From JBEKTY01 sp049515555 (GTDB lineage Bacteria; Planctomycetota; Planctomycetia; Pirellulales; Thermoguttaceae), in assembly GCA_049515555.1 (NCBI GenBank), contig JBEKTY010000002.1, positions 1-64,000 of the forward strand: a stretch of DNA of 64,000 nt, written 5' to 3'. The position numbers were made by a program, and so were the translations under genes. Each line of letters opens with the position of its first letter. Positions within the stretch are counted from its first letter, which is position 1. This document shows, piece by piece, positions 1 to 8,723 of the stretch. The notes beneath the pieces are model-generated. The model searched no databases. It saw only the letters and a program-made list of their open reading frames with translations, and was not told the DNA's origin.

Positions 1-41
1 AGGTTTGGGTGGGGCTCGCTGCGCTCGACCCACCCTACTGT
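1..41. repeat. REP-like intergenic palindrome
   Basis: An inverted repeat pairs GGGTGGG (7-13) with CCCACCC (29-35) around a loop rich in CTCG/GCTCGA. From memory, short palindromes of this GGTGGG...CCCACC type are dispersed between genes in many environmental bacterial genomes and behave like REP elements. Only one copy is visible in the window, so dispersal cannot be shown here. It could also act as a transcription stop or mRNA-stabilising hairpin for a gene lying to the left of the window. Confidence 0.5.
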
Positions 42-81
42 CCCGACGCACCCAACCGCCTGACGACAACGGACTCGCGGG

Positions 82-348
82 TCAATCCGCGTGCTCGAAC
101 ACCATTTTCTGCACCTCGACGCCTTCGATCTTCGCCAGCCGCGCGAACAGCTCGTGACATACGCCCTCGTCGCCGAACATCTCCAACAGGATCAGGCCGC
201 GGGGCGAGCAGGACCGCTCATCGACGTGATGCAGGCCCACGCGGGTCTTGATGTGGCAGCCGTACTCGGTGAGCAGCTTCTGCACGTCGGGCACCTCGCG
301 GACGCGATCGTTGACGTGAACGCCGAAAATAACGTGATTGGGTTGCAT
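82..348 (-). CDS. TM1266-like small ACT-fold protein (putative iron-only hydrogenase system regulator)
   Basis: An 88-aa soluble protein. Start: ATG at 348, preceded by AGGAG at good spacing; a longer in-frame extension to 468 is low-complexity and has no ribosome site. The layout is a beta-strand opening (HVIFGVHVNDR), a helix (VPDVQKLLTEYG), a conserved TRVG turn, then a second strand (GLILLEMFGD) and helix. This matches the small ACT/NikR-C-like family typified by Thermotoga TM1266, often annotated as an [FeFe]-hydrogenase system regulator. No hydrogenase gene is present here, so the regulatory target is unknown and the family call rests on pattern recognition. It has its own upstream promoter candidate. 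Confidence 0.6.
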   Translation of the reverse strand: MQPNHVIFGVHVNDRVREVPDVQKLLTEYGCHIKTRVGLHHVDERSCSPRGLILLEMFGDEGVCHELFARLAKIEGVEVQKMVFEHAD

Positions 349-371
349 GGAAACGCTCCTTCTGGCGGAAT

Positions 372-402
372 AGCCTTCGCCGGCGGGTGACAGCCTTCGC
401 CG
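372..402. promoter_or_regulatory. Paired 11-bp direct repeats, operator candidate
   Basis: AGCCTTCGCCG occurs at 372-382 and again at 392-402, a 20-bp period or about two helical turns. The pair lies between the -10 box (413-418, minus strand) and the start codon at 348, so a protein bound there would block early transcription; the repeats could also act in the leader RNA. No copy was noticed elsewhere in the window. Confidence 0.3.
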
Positions 403-412
403 ACCGGTACTT

Positions 413-441
413 ACAATATCCGGCCGCCGGGCGGCTGTAAA
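413..441 (-). promoter_or_regulatory. Sigma70-like promoter for the TM1266-like gene
   Basis: On the minus strand, TTTACA (436-441) and TATTGT (413-418) are separated by 17 bp, matching the sigma70 consensus at 5/6 and 4/6 positions. The predicted transcript would begin near 406 and carry a leader of about 58 nt before the ATG at 348. Confidence 0.45.
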
Positions 442-510
442 GCCCGGGGCCAGACGATGCGGCCCCACGCACAGGGGCTATTCAACGGGCCGAACAGCTA
501 TTCATTTGCG

Positions 511-3500
511 CTACTTCTCCAACACCCCTACGCCCCAGGTCTCCGGCTCCAGCCGGGCCTCGCTGGGCAGGTCGTAGACCATGGCCGCGCCGTGGCGGCC
601 CCAGTGGATGCGGGCAACGTTGCGCTGACCGGCAGGGTCGCTGAAGTTGATCGAGAGGTCCAGCCCGAACCGCTCCACATCGCCTTCCAGGCCGACCAGG
701 GCGCGGGGAATGGCCGCTTCCAACCGGTAGCCGCCAGGCGCGGTCTTCACGGCCACCTGCACCGCGCCGAGCACCTCGACGCGATCTATCCAGACCTCGC
801 CCGAGGGCGAGCGGAACGGCACCGGCTTGCGGTCCGCAAGGACCTTGGGCCGGTAGGCCACGGCAATGGTCCGGCCGCCTTGGGGGGCCAGCAACACGCG
901 GACGTCCTTGGGGTCAAATGGCCGGCGCCCGGCCGACGGGCCGAGCCACAGGTCGATCGTGTCGCCGGTCTTGAACAGCGTCGTCAGGTCGCTCCCGGCG
1001 TTCTTCCAGGGCGAGTCGTCCTGCACGTCGCAACCCAAATACAGGTAGCGGTCGTCGTACATCAGCCGTGCCGTGCCCCGGGCGTGCTCGTGCAAGACCA
1101 TTTCCGCGGTCGGCGCGGCGGCAAACTCGCTCAGGTCGCCGTCGATGCTGACGGGCCCGCGAGCCCGGCGTACGAGCAGCGTCCGCTCGCGGCGGGCCGA
1201 GCGTGAGGCCAGGTCGCGCCGCGCGGCGTCCAGCTCCGCCTGCGTCACGCTGAACTCGCCCTGGAAGCGGACCGGCCGCTGCTCCGTGCCCAGCACCTCG
1301 AAGACGTGGATCGCGTCGCTGGCCGCCAGCAGGTAGACCTTGCCGCTCTTCGGATGGCGGAACACGCGGCTGTTGAACAATTCGACCCACACCGTGTAGG
1401 GCGAAGGCAGCGGGCCGCGGGAACAATCCTCCAGGAGCGTATCGACGTACAGCCCGTGCCGCACGTCCCACACGTGGATCAAGCTGTTCTCATCGGTCCA
1501 GAACAGGTAGTCGTCGATAACGCCGCTGGGGCCGGTCGGGCAGTAGTGCTGGCCCGGGGCGACGAAGGCGGCGGCGCGCTCGCCCGCATGCCACATGGGG
1601 CGCCCGGTTTTCGCGTCGTAGCGCGTGATCTGGGCAAACTCCCAGTCGTGGCCGTGGCCCACCCCGGGCAACTGTGCCGCATTGTAACCGCCGTTGAAGG
1701 CATACACCGCCCCGTCGTGAAAGAAAGCGCTGCGGGCCCCGCCGGCGCCGTGCGCCAGGCCGTGGCCCAGCGGCAGACCGACGTGCCGGGCCTGCTCCCA
1801 CAGGTACAGCGGGGCGTGGGGCGTCCAGCGGGCCACGGGAATCTGCCACACGCCGCCCGCCGCGTCGTCCGACCAATCGTGCATGTACAGATCGAAGTTC
1901 TCGTCGAAATACGCGCCCCAACTCTGCTGCGGACCGGCGGCCTTCGCCGGGTAGGGCGAGCGGTCGGTTACGTGCCATTCGTCGTTTTGCACGCGGCCGT
2001 CGCCGTTGGCGTCGGACCACGTGCCCATCAGGCCGGCCGGCTGGCGGCCGAAAGAGGGCCGATACTCGCCGCTTGGCAGCTTTTCCAGGCCGCCGCCGTA
2101 GACCGCCGCCACGCCGCGGACGCGATCGTCCTGAAGCTCGAGGATGCCGCCACTGCCGCTCGACCACCACGTGCGGCCGGCGTTATGGCGGATCCGCGGC
2201 CACCATTTGACCGGCGCGTTGGAGTCTTTCTCCACCGGCATGCCCGCGTCCTTGTAGGCCTCGATCCAATAATGGTCCACCTTCCACCGCCCGCTCTCGT
2301 AGTCGACCACGTAGCGGATCAGGTCGGCGTGCGTATCGCCGTAGACGTGCTCGGGCTGCTGCTCGTCGATACCGAACATGCCGCTGTAGTAATACGGGCC
2401 GTGGAACTCGCGTTGCAGTCTGCCGTCGGCCGACCAGCGGGTGAATCGCTTGGGGGCGGCGCTTTCGGCGACGAACAGTATGCCGTCGCTGGTAACGCAC
2501 AGGCCCACCGGATCGCGGAAGGCATCGGGGATCATGCGGCCGCACTTGGGGCGTCCGCCGGGGAGGCCCAGGGCCCGCAGCTCCCGGCCGGCGGCGTCGA
2601 AGTACACGACCTGGTGCCGGGGCGCGCCAAGGCTGGCCACGATTTCTCCGCCGGGCGCGATCTTGAGGCCCCACACGGGCCCGCCGGCGTCGGCCAAGGT
2701 TCGCTCCGGCCGGCCGGCGGCGTCGAGCACCGCGATCTGGCTGCCGCTGCCGACCAGCAGGCGGCCTTGGGCGTCGGCGGCCACACCCGAGACCCGCGGC
2801 ACCGGCCACGCCGCCAACTGGCGGCCGGTCCGTGCGTCGGCCACGAACAGCGTGTCCTGTGCCGGCGCGGTCAGATAGACCTTGCCGCCCAGCACGGTCA
2901 GGTCGGTCACGATGCGCGGCCCCGGCAGGTAGCGGCCGAACATGCACTGCCGCTGTTGATCGGTGTCCGGGAAAGGCCGTTTTTCGCCGCTCTTGGCGTC
3001 GACGCGCCACAACATGGGCCGGTTCATCTCGCCGCCGTAGTTGGATTGCCCCTGGGGCGCGCCCAGGGCCGAGGCGGCGGCAATGTAGATCGACTGCCCG
3101 TCGCTGGCCACGGCCATCTGCTGGGCCTTCATCCACCAGTCGAGATGTTGTTTCCAGCGGACCGCCCCGTCGCGGCTCATCCGCACCAGGCCGCCTTCGC
3201 CTTCCTCGAATGCCCACAGGACGACGATGTCCGAGCCGGGCTGGTCGTTGACCGTGCAGACGTCCATTACATAACCCCAGACGCCGCCCCAGCTTCCGGT
3301 GCCGTCGGCCGTACGATAAGGCGGATTGCCGCTCTGGCCGATGCTGGTCACGTAGCGCAGCGAGAGCTTGGGGGCCAGCAGGGCATGATAGCGGTAGCGG
3401 CCCGGGGGAACCCACTGGCCGTAAAGATCGCGCCCGTCCCAGGTGATCGGCCGATCCGCGGGCTGGGCGCAGGCCACCTGCCGCACCGTCACGTCGTTCT

Positions 3501-5343
3501 GGTCATAAACATTGAGGCTCAATCGCCCCGGCTGCGGCACGGTAAGCGGAATCCGCGCGGCGACGACCGGCAATCCTCCGCCGCGCGGAAGCCGGACGAT
3601 GTCCGGGCGCCAGAGCGTGGTGGCGGCCACCAGCACGCGGCCGTTGCCGTTGTCGGCCACGTAGACGGCGTCGGCATCGGCGGCGATCGCCTGGGGATGG
3701 TCCAGGTGGTCCAGGCCGGGGCCCGCTTCGCCCGGCACGCCGAGCCGTGCGCATCGCCGGCCCGTCTCGGCGTCGAGCTTGTCGACTACGCAGGCGGCGG
3801 TGTCGCAGACGTAGAGCGCCTCGGTCGTGGCGGCCAGGCGGCGAACGGACTGATAGGGCTGGGCGCTTTCCCAGACATCCGCGCTGCCTTGCGGCCCCAG
3901 CCGGACAACCTTGGCGGCCGTGGCCGCGTAGACCGCGTTGGGCGCTACGGCCAGCCCGATCACGCCCGGCCGGCCCGTGCGCCAGGCCGAAAGGCGGGCA
4001 TCTTTCCCCGCCAACGGCCGGCGCCAGATCGTGCCCGACTGCGGATCGGCCAGCAGCAGGTCGTTGCCCTGCAAGGCGGCCTGGCCGATCGAGCGGACCT
4101 CGGGCAGGGCCTCGTCGAGCTGCCGCGGCGGCGAGCCTTCAAAGCGCATGCCCACGCCCTTGGAATTGCGGTAAACGGCGATCATGCCACCGGGCACCGG
4201 CACGCAGGCCTCGGCATGAACGCTGTGCAGCGGGGTTCCGACGCGGAGCATCTGACCGATGGGCTGGTCCTTGGGCAGCTCGATGCCGTGTTGCACGTCG
4301 TCGTTGCCCGCGGCGGTATAGGCCAGGCCGCACAGCGCGGGGCCGTCGGTAGCGAGGTCCTCCAGATAGACGCCGCCGATGCGGCGGGTGTAGACGAAAT
4401 TCGTACCGTTCCAGGCGGCCTCGACCGCCCCGCCCCGCCCGGCCAGGAAGTAGCGCTCGCCGGCCTGGAGCATTTGCCCCGCCATGCGGATCTCCGGGGC
4501 CTCGGAGCCGCACTCGCCGGGCGCGGCCGTCTGGCCGCTCGGATCCATGCGCCGCAGCCCGCCCTCGTAACCGAAGTGGTAGCGGAAGCCGCCCAGGAGC
4601 TGCCCCTGGATCGCGTCGCCCAGGCGGCGGCCGTCGGCCGCATAGCGCCCGCTCCAGTCCACGCCGCCGGAATGCTGAATGCTGATCGCGCCGTCCGGAT
4701 CGACCTGGATCAGGTGCCGCCAGGGCGTCTGCGAGCCCTTGGGCTCGTCGACTTCAAGGAGCGGCACGAGGCGCCCGGAGTCCGGCTCCAGGGTTAGCAC
4801 GGAGTAGCGCAGGGCGGCGGGCTGCGATTGGCCCAGCACCACGCGTCGCTTGGGGTCCAGCGTAGGCGAAAGGGCCCAATGGCCGGGCCCCGCCGCGATG
4901 CGCGTGGCCTTGAGCCGCGCGGGATCGGCGGCCGCGGCGTCGATGCTAAACAGTGCGCTTGGCGTGCCGCCGGCAGCCAGGGCGACGCCGAACACCGACC
5001 GGCCGGCCCGGACCAACAGCGAGCGCGGCACATAGCCGGGCAGGTCGCCCAACGGCAGCACGGTCAGGCACTGTCCGTCCTGATCGCAGACCACAATGCC
5101 CTGGGCCGCCCCGGCCAGGAACAGCCGCCCCCGGCCATCCACGGCGATGCCGCTATAGAAGGCATAGGGCAGCGGCCGGTCGCTCATGCCCGACGTATTG
5201 CCCAGCACGCCGACCACGCGGAGCGGGTTCTCGGCCGCCGCGGCCGCGACCGCCGTAGCCAGGCACGCCAGCCAGATCAGTGCGCGTGGCCCAAGTTTAC
5301 TTCCCGGAAGCGTCGCATCAGCAGCATGGCAAAAGAGTCTCAC
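511..5343 (-). CDS. Giant exported beta-propeller protein with FlgD-like and CBM9-like domains
   Basis: 1610 aa when started at GTG 5343. That GTG overlaps the TGA of the upstream aldo/keto-reductase-like gene (GTGA), arguing for translational coupling; it is followed by a signal peptide (core ALIWLACLATAVAAAAA). The in-frame extension upstream of it is only antisense-like low-complexity sequence. Most of the protein is NHL/PQQ/WD40-like propeller repeats (for example YVADNGNGRVLVA and YVCDTAACVVDKLD). A FlgD-type Ig-like segment lies at about 590-670 (ITWDGRDLYGQWVPPGRYRY). The last ~220 residues form a CBM9/DOMON-like domain (SIDGDLSEF, ARLMYDDRYLYLG). No catalytic motif is recognised. The likely role is surface carbohydrate binding or a very large scaffold or oxidoreductase-like propeller. 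Confidence 0.85.
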   Translation of the reverse strand: MRLFCHAADATLPGSKLGPRALIWLACLATAVAAAAAENPLRVVGVLGNTSGMSDRPLPYAFYSGIAVDGRGRLFLAGAAQGIVVCDQDGQCLTVLPLGDLPGYVPRSLLVRAGRSVFGVALAAGGTPSALFSIDAAAADPARLKATRIAAGPGHWALSPTLDPKRRVVLGQSQPAALRYSVLTLEPDSGRLVPLLEVDEPKGSQTPWRHLIQVDPDGAISIQHSGGVDWSGRYAADGRRLGDAIQGQLLGGFRYHFGYEGGLRRMDPSGQTAAPGECGSEAPEIRMAGQMLQAGERYFLAGRGGAVEAAWNGTNFVYTRRIGGVYLEDLATDGPALCGLAYTAAGNDDVQHGIELPKDQPIGQMLRVGTPLHSVHAEACVPVPGGMIAVYRNSKGVGMRFEGSPPRQLDEALPEVRSIGQAALQGNDLLLADPQSGTIWRRPLAGKDARLSAWRTGRPGVIGLAVAPNAVYAATAAKVVRLGPQGSADVWESAQPYQSVRRLAATTEALYVCDTAACVVDKLDAETGRRCARLGVPGEAGPGLDHLDHPQAIAADADAVYVADNGNGRVLVAATTLWRPDIVRLPRGGGLPVVAARIPLTVPQPGRLSLNVYDQNDVTVRQVACAQPADRPITWDGRDLYGQWVPPGRYRYHALLAPKLSLRYVTSIGQSGNPPYRTADGTGSWGGVWGYVMDVCTVNDQPGSDIVVLWAFEEGEGGLVRMSRDGAVRWKQHLDWWMKAQQMAVASDGQSIYIAAASALGAPQGQSNYGGEMNRPMLWRVDAKSGEKRPFPDTDQQRQCMFGRYLPGPRIVTDLTVLGGKVYLTAPAQDTLFVADARTGRQLAAWPVPRVSGVAADAQGRLLVGSGSQIAVLDAAGRPERTLADAGGPVWGLKIAPGGEIVASLGAPRHQVVYFDAAGRELRALGLPGGRPKCGRMIPDAFRDPVGLCVTSDGILFVAESAAPKRFTRWSADGRLQREFHGPYYYSGMFGIDEQQPEHVYGDTHADLIRYVVDYESGRWKVDHYWIEAYKDAGMPVEKDSNAPVKWWPRIRHNAGRTWWSSGSGGILELQDDRVRGVAAVYGGGLEKLPSGEYRPSFGRQPAGLMGTWSDANGDGRVQNDEWHVTDRSPYPAKAAGPQQSWGAYFDENFDLYMHDWSDDAAGGVWQIPVARWTPHAPLYLWEQARHVGLPLGHGLAHGAGGARSAFFHDGAVYAFNGGYNAAQLPGVGHGHDWEFAQITRYDAKTGRPMWHAGERAAAFVAPGQHYCPTGPSGVIDDYLFWTDENSLIHVWDVRHGLYVDTLLEDCSRGPLPSPYTVWVELFNSRVFRHPKSGKVYLLAASDAIHVFEVLGTEQRPVRFQGEFSVTQAELDAARRDLASRSARRERTLLVRRARGPVSIDGDLSEFAAAPTAEMVLHEHARGTARLMYDDRYLYLGCDVQDDSPWKNAGSDLTTLFKTGDTIDLWLGPSAGRRPFDPKDVRVLLAPQGGRTIAVAYRPKVLADRKPVPFRSPSGEVWIDRVEVLGAVQVAVKTAPGGYRLEAAIPRALVGLEGDVERFGLDLSINFSDPAGQRNVARIHWGRHGAAMVYDLPSEARLEPETWGVGVLEK

Positions 5344-6458
5344 ACGTATTCCCACTCCTTGAGCCATTGATAGTGGGCAGGCAGGTTGGCCCAGGCGCGA
5401 TCCATGGCCCCTTCCAGCTCGGCTTTCTCCTGCACGTCCAGCTCGCGGCGTTCCTTCACCGCCAGGGCCACGTTGTCGACCTGCTGCGGAGTGATCAGGC
5501 CGGGGATCGGCGCGGTGATGGCCGGATTGCAGAGGATGTAGCGGATGGCCAGGCGGGCAATCCGGTCGTCCTCTTCCCGTTGCGGACTCTTCGGAGAGCT
5601 GTCGCCCTTGAAGGCCGAGCCGCTGGCAAAGGGCTTGATGCCGAAGAAGCCGCAGTTGCACTTCCGAACGCTGTCGAAGAAGCTGTCCTTCTCCAGGACC
5701 TTGCTCCTGGCGGTGTAGGGAGTGACGACGACGTCGATCTGATCGGGGAACTTCTCGATCATGTAACTGAGCCAGACGCGGTCGTGGGACGAGACGCCTG
5801 TTTTCCGCGCCTTACCCGATTTCTTGGCCTTGTCCAGCGCCGCGGCGATGCCTTCGGATTCGGCCGGGGTGTGGGTCATGATGTACTTGCCGTCGGGTCC
5901 CCGGCTGCCGTCGACGCAGCAGGTGATCCGCCACAGGTCGACATATTCCTCCTTGGCCTGGCGCATGCCTTCCTCGAGGGTCGGCCCGAGGGCCTCGACG
6001 GTGCGGCGGTCGCCGCGGCGGGCCTCGTTCTCATACCAGGACCAGCCCAGGTGCATCTTGTCGCGCCGCCCCTTCAAGGCCTGGCTGTAGGCCTGGGTCT
6101 CGTCGTGCGTGCAGGCATCGATATAGTTAATGCCGCGCTGGATGCAGCGGGTGACGACGTCGTAGCGGTTCTGCTGGAAGTCGGGCCGGGCGATGTTGCC
6201 GCCATAGTCGCCGATGCCCTGCCCGCCGATGATTTGCACGATGCGCTTCCAGTGGCCGCCCAGGCAGACCGACGAGATCATCCAGCCCGTCTTGCCGCAC
6301 AGGCGGTACTCCATGTCCGGGTTGTAGTTGACGATCCGGCTGGTGTCGGCAGCTTCCAGGTTTCCGACCCGCACCAGGGACATGCCGGCGGCCAGGGCAG
6401 CCGCGCCGGCGGCCGTATCTCGCACGAACTCGCGACGTGTAATACGCTGTTGGGTCAT
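5340..6458 (-). CDS. Tat-exported aldo/keto reductase-like protein
   Basis: 372 aa. ATG 6458 is preferred because AAGGAG lies 7 nt upstream; a GTG at 6476 would contain that ribosome site. A twin-arginine signal (TRREFVRD) and Ala-rich core precede an AKR-type barrel (EYRLCGKTGWMISSVCLGG, KTGVSSHD, NPAITAPIPGL). In ordinary AKRs the active site has Asp, Tyr, Lys and His; here the region reads YIDACTHDETQAYSQAL and then MHLGWSWYE, so the usual Tyr after the Asp-Thr-Ala turn and the Lys of the TK motif are not evident. The protein may act differently from classical NADPH reductases or bind rather than reduce. Its stop overlaps the next gene by 4 bp. Confidence 0.85.
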   Translation of the reverse strand: MTQQRITRREFVRDTAAGAAALAAGMSLVRVGNLEAADTSRIVNYNPDMEYRLCGKTGWMISSVCLGGHWKRIVQIIGGQGIGDYGGNIARPDFQQNRYDVVTRCIQRGINYIDACTHDETQAYSQALKGRRDKMHLGWSWYENEARRGDRRTVEALGPTLEEGMRQAKEEYVDLWRITCCVDGSRGPDGKYIMTHTPAESEGIAAALDKAKKSGKARKTGVSSHDRVWLSYMIEKFPDQIDVVVTPYTARSKVLEKDSFFDSVRKCNCGFFGIKPFASGSAFKGDSSPKSPQREEDDRIARLAIRYILCNPAITAPIPGLITPQQVDNVALAVKERRELDVQEKAELEGAMDRAWANLPAHYQWLKEWEYV

Positions 6459-6669
6459 GCCGGGGCTCCTTTTCACGTGAAATGCTTGTTGGGGACCAAG
6501 ACTGTCATTTCGGGCGCCGCTGGCGACACTTCTCCCATGGGCGGAAGAGGGGATCGCGCGGTCAGCTTCTCATGTTACCAGAAACCGGCTGCAATTCAAC
6601 CTCCTGCGCGCCGGCGGTCCCCAGGGACTTGCCCAGGCGGCAGTGCTTATACGCACTCTACGCGGGAAC

Positions 6670-6698
6670 TTGTAGGCCCATCCCGGAGGCGGTAGGAT
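6670..6698 (+). promoter_or_regulatory. Weak sigma70-like promoter for the DUF4838 gene
   Basis: TTGTAG (6670-6675) and TAGGAT (6693-6698), 17 bp apart, lie about 48 nt upstream of the ATG at 6746. Only 3/6 and 4/6 positions match, so this is a candidate only. Confidence 0.25.
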
Positions 6699-6745
6699 GT
6701 CGGGGGGCGGCTTATTTCTTTCCCGGCTGTAAAGGAGGTGCGACG

Positions 6746-8608
6746 ATGAAGCGACTGGTGATACCGTACGTAATCCTCGTCCTGCTGGCATGGGGCGCAA
6801 AGGCGTTCGCTCTCGATCTCATTCGGGATGGCCATGCAGTCGGCACGATCGTGGTGCCCGAACAAGCAACCCCGGTGGAAAAGCAGGGGGCCCAGACGCT
6901 GGCAAAGTACCTGAAGATGGCCGGGGGCGCGGAACTCGCGGTGCTTCCAGAAGCCCCGGATTTGCCGGCAGCGCTCATTTCCCTCGGCCACACCCGAATG
7001 GCCAAGGCCGCCGGGATCAGCGCAGAGGGCCTGAAGTACGACGGCTACCGAATGGCGGTCAAGGGAGGCAGGCTCTTTCTGCTGGGGCGAGACACGGACA
7101 TCGTCGACAACTACTCCGGGGCCCGGGGCTCGCTGCGGGTGGTCTTTGGCTTGCTGGAGCGGTTGGGTTTCCGCTGGCTTCAGCCGACGCCGATGGGGAC
7201 CTATGTGCCGGATTCGAAAACCGTGGCGGTGCCCGACGACCTGGACGTGATCTACGAGCCCCCCTTCATGTACGTCCACGGCCGGTTTGTGAACCAGGGG
7301 GACTGGTCCATGGCCAACAGTTTTCGCTGCGCCGCGAAGCTATTCAGCGCCGGGGGCCATACCTGGGTCTATGGCGTGCCGGCCAAGCTGTACGACGCGC
7401 ATCCGGAGTACTTCGTCATGCGCGACGGCAAGCGCGTCAGACCCGCGCAAGCCGACAATCCGCAGTATTGCTCGACCAACCCGGACCTGCCCAAGCTGGT
7501 CGCCGATTGGACCATCAAGAAATTCGAGGAGGGCTACGACATCGTCGCGCTGGGCCATTCGGACGGCTTCCAGCCCTGCCAGTGCGAGCAATGCTCCCAG
7601 CTCTCACCGGCGGACCAGGTGCACAACGCCCAGCGCAAGATCATCGAGCTTGTGGGCCGGAAGTACCCGGAGCGGAAGGTACACCTGCTGATCTATTCGC
7701 CGGCCATCATGCCGCCGACGCAATTCAAGAGCTACCCGCCCAACACCATGGTCGAGGTCTGCCTGACGGAAACCGTGCAGACGCCGTTCGGCAGCCACGA
7801 CAAGGCGCTGGACTACTGGCATGCCGCGGTGCCCGGCGGCACGACGGTCTACGCGTATTATATGGGGTTGTACTACGACAACGGTCTGGCGCCGCGGTTC
7901 ATCCCTGCGTTGGCGGCGGCGAAGCTGCGCAACTGGCACAGCCACGGCGTGCAGGGCATCTACTGGTGCGGCGGCAACGAGAACTGGGGCGGCGAAGGGC
8001 CCACCTACTACACCATCGGACGCCTGGCCAGCGATCCGACCCTGGAGCCAGCCAAGGTCTACGAGGAGTACGTCAGCCTCACTTTCCACAAGGCCGCGCC
8101 CGCCATGAAGCGCTACTACGACCTGCTGTATGAGCAGTTGGAGAGCCACCGCTCCTCGTCGGACGACTGGGTCATGGCCGGGGTCGGATGTGGCCCGGAC
8201 GAGACCTTCGCAAGTCTCTACTCCGCCGATACGCTGCTGAAACTGCGGGCCTTCCTGGATGCCGCGAAGCAGCAGGCGGCCGGCGACGCGCGGGCCCTCG
8301 GTTGGCTGCGCCTGGCCGAAATGTCCTACAACCATTACTCGCTCATCGCCCAGGCATTCCACTTCCATCGCGCGTACCTGCTCAACCCGACCGCCGAGAA
8401 TCTGAAGCAGGTGCGCGACGCCGTCCAGGCCTATCAGGGCTGGGCGGAGGAGACGATCCGCACGATACGGAAGGACAAGGCATTTGCCGACAACTTCCTT
8501 CCCAGCGCCGGCATTTGGGCCGATGAGCAACTCAAGACGAACTACGGCCACCTGCGCTGTGCGCCGTTCACGTGGGACTTCGAGAAGATGAGACCCGGCA
8601 CGCGGTGA
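6746..8608 (+). CDS. DUF4838 domain-containing exported protein
   Basis: 620 aa from ATG 6746, which has AAAGGAGG upstream; an in-frame stretch back to 6482 lacks a ribosome site. A clear Sec signal (MKRLVIPYVILVLLAWGAKA) is followed by a GH67-like N-terminal fold (QGAQTLAKYLKMAGG, FRWLQPTPMGTYVP) and a TIM-barrel-like DUF4838 core (LGHSDGFQPCQCEQC, YYMGLYYDNG). DUF4838 proteins are common in planctomycetes and Bacteroidota polysaccharide loci and look like glycoside hydrolases, but no activity is established to my knowledge. A second, larger member lies at 52105-54783, so the family is duplicated in this region. It is transcribed away from the coupled AKR-like gene. Confidence 0.85.
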   Translation: MKRLVIPYVILVLLAWGAKAFALDLIRDGHAVGTIVVPEQATPVEKQGAQTLAKYLKMAGGAELAVLPEAPDLPAALISLGHTRMAKAAGISAEGLKYDGYRMAVKGGRLFLLGRDTDIVDNYSGARGSLRVVFGLLERLGFRWLQPTPMGTYVPDSKTVAVPDDLDVIYEPPFMYVHGRFVNQGDWSMANSFRCAAKLFSAGGHTWVYGVPAKLYDAHPEYFVMRDGKRVRPAQADNPQYCSTNPDLPKLVADWTIKKFEEGYDIVALGHSDGFQPCQCEQCSQLSPADQVHNAQRKIIELVGRKYPERKVHLLIYSPAIMPPTQFKSYPPNTMVEVCLTETVQTPFGSHDKALDYWHAAVPGGTTVYAYYMGLYYDNGLAPRFIPALAAAKLRNWHSHGVQGIYWCGGNENWGGEGPTYYTIGRLASDPTLEPAKVYEEYVSLTFHKAAPAMKRYYDLLYEQLESHRSSSDDWVMAGVGCGPDETFASLYSADTLLKLRAFLDAAKQQAAGDARALGWLRLAEMSYNHYSLIAQAFHFHRAYLLNPTAENLKQVRDAVQAYQGWAEETIRTIRKDKAFADNFLPSAGIWADEQLKTNYGHLRCAPFTWDFEKMRPGTR

Positions 8609-8723
8609 ACGCTCCCGCTCGGGATCGGTCTCGGTCGCCGGCAGGTCGAAAGGGTCCCCTGTCCTGATCGAGCAAGACTTGACAACCTTACCGATGGACA
8701 GCCGAATCCCATTATATGGGCCG

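Noticed and set aside
1306..4797. 1163-codon plus-strand frame opposite the giant propeller gene
   Set aside because: Antisense shadow of a high-GC gene: rich in Arg, Gly, Ala and His, no ribosome site, no domain. The minus-strand protein has a signal peptide and repeats.
5344..5661. N-terminal extension of the propeller gene
   Set aside because: It lies inside the AKR-like gene in another frame and is low-complexity; the GTGA start is better.
8679..8720. Perfect TTGACA at 8679-8684 as a promoter
   Set aside because: It lies between convergent genes, has no -10 at correct spacing and no gene downstream on that strand.
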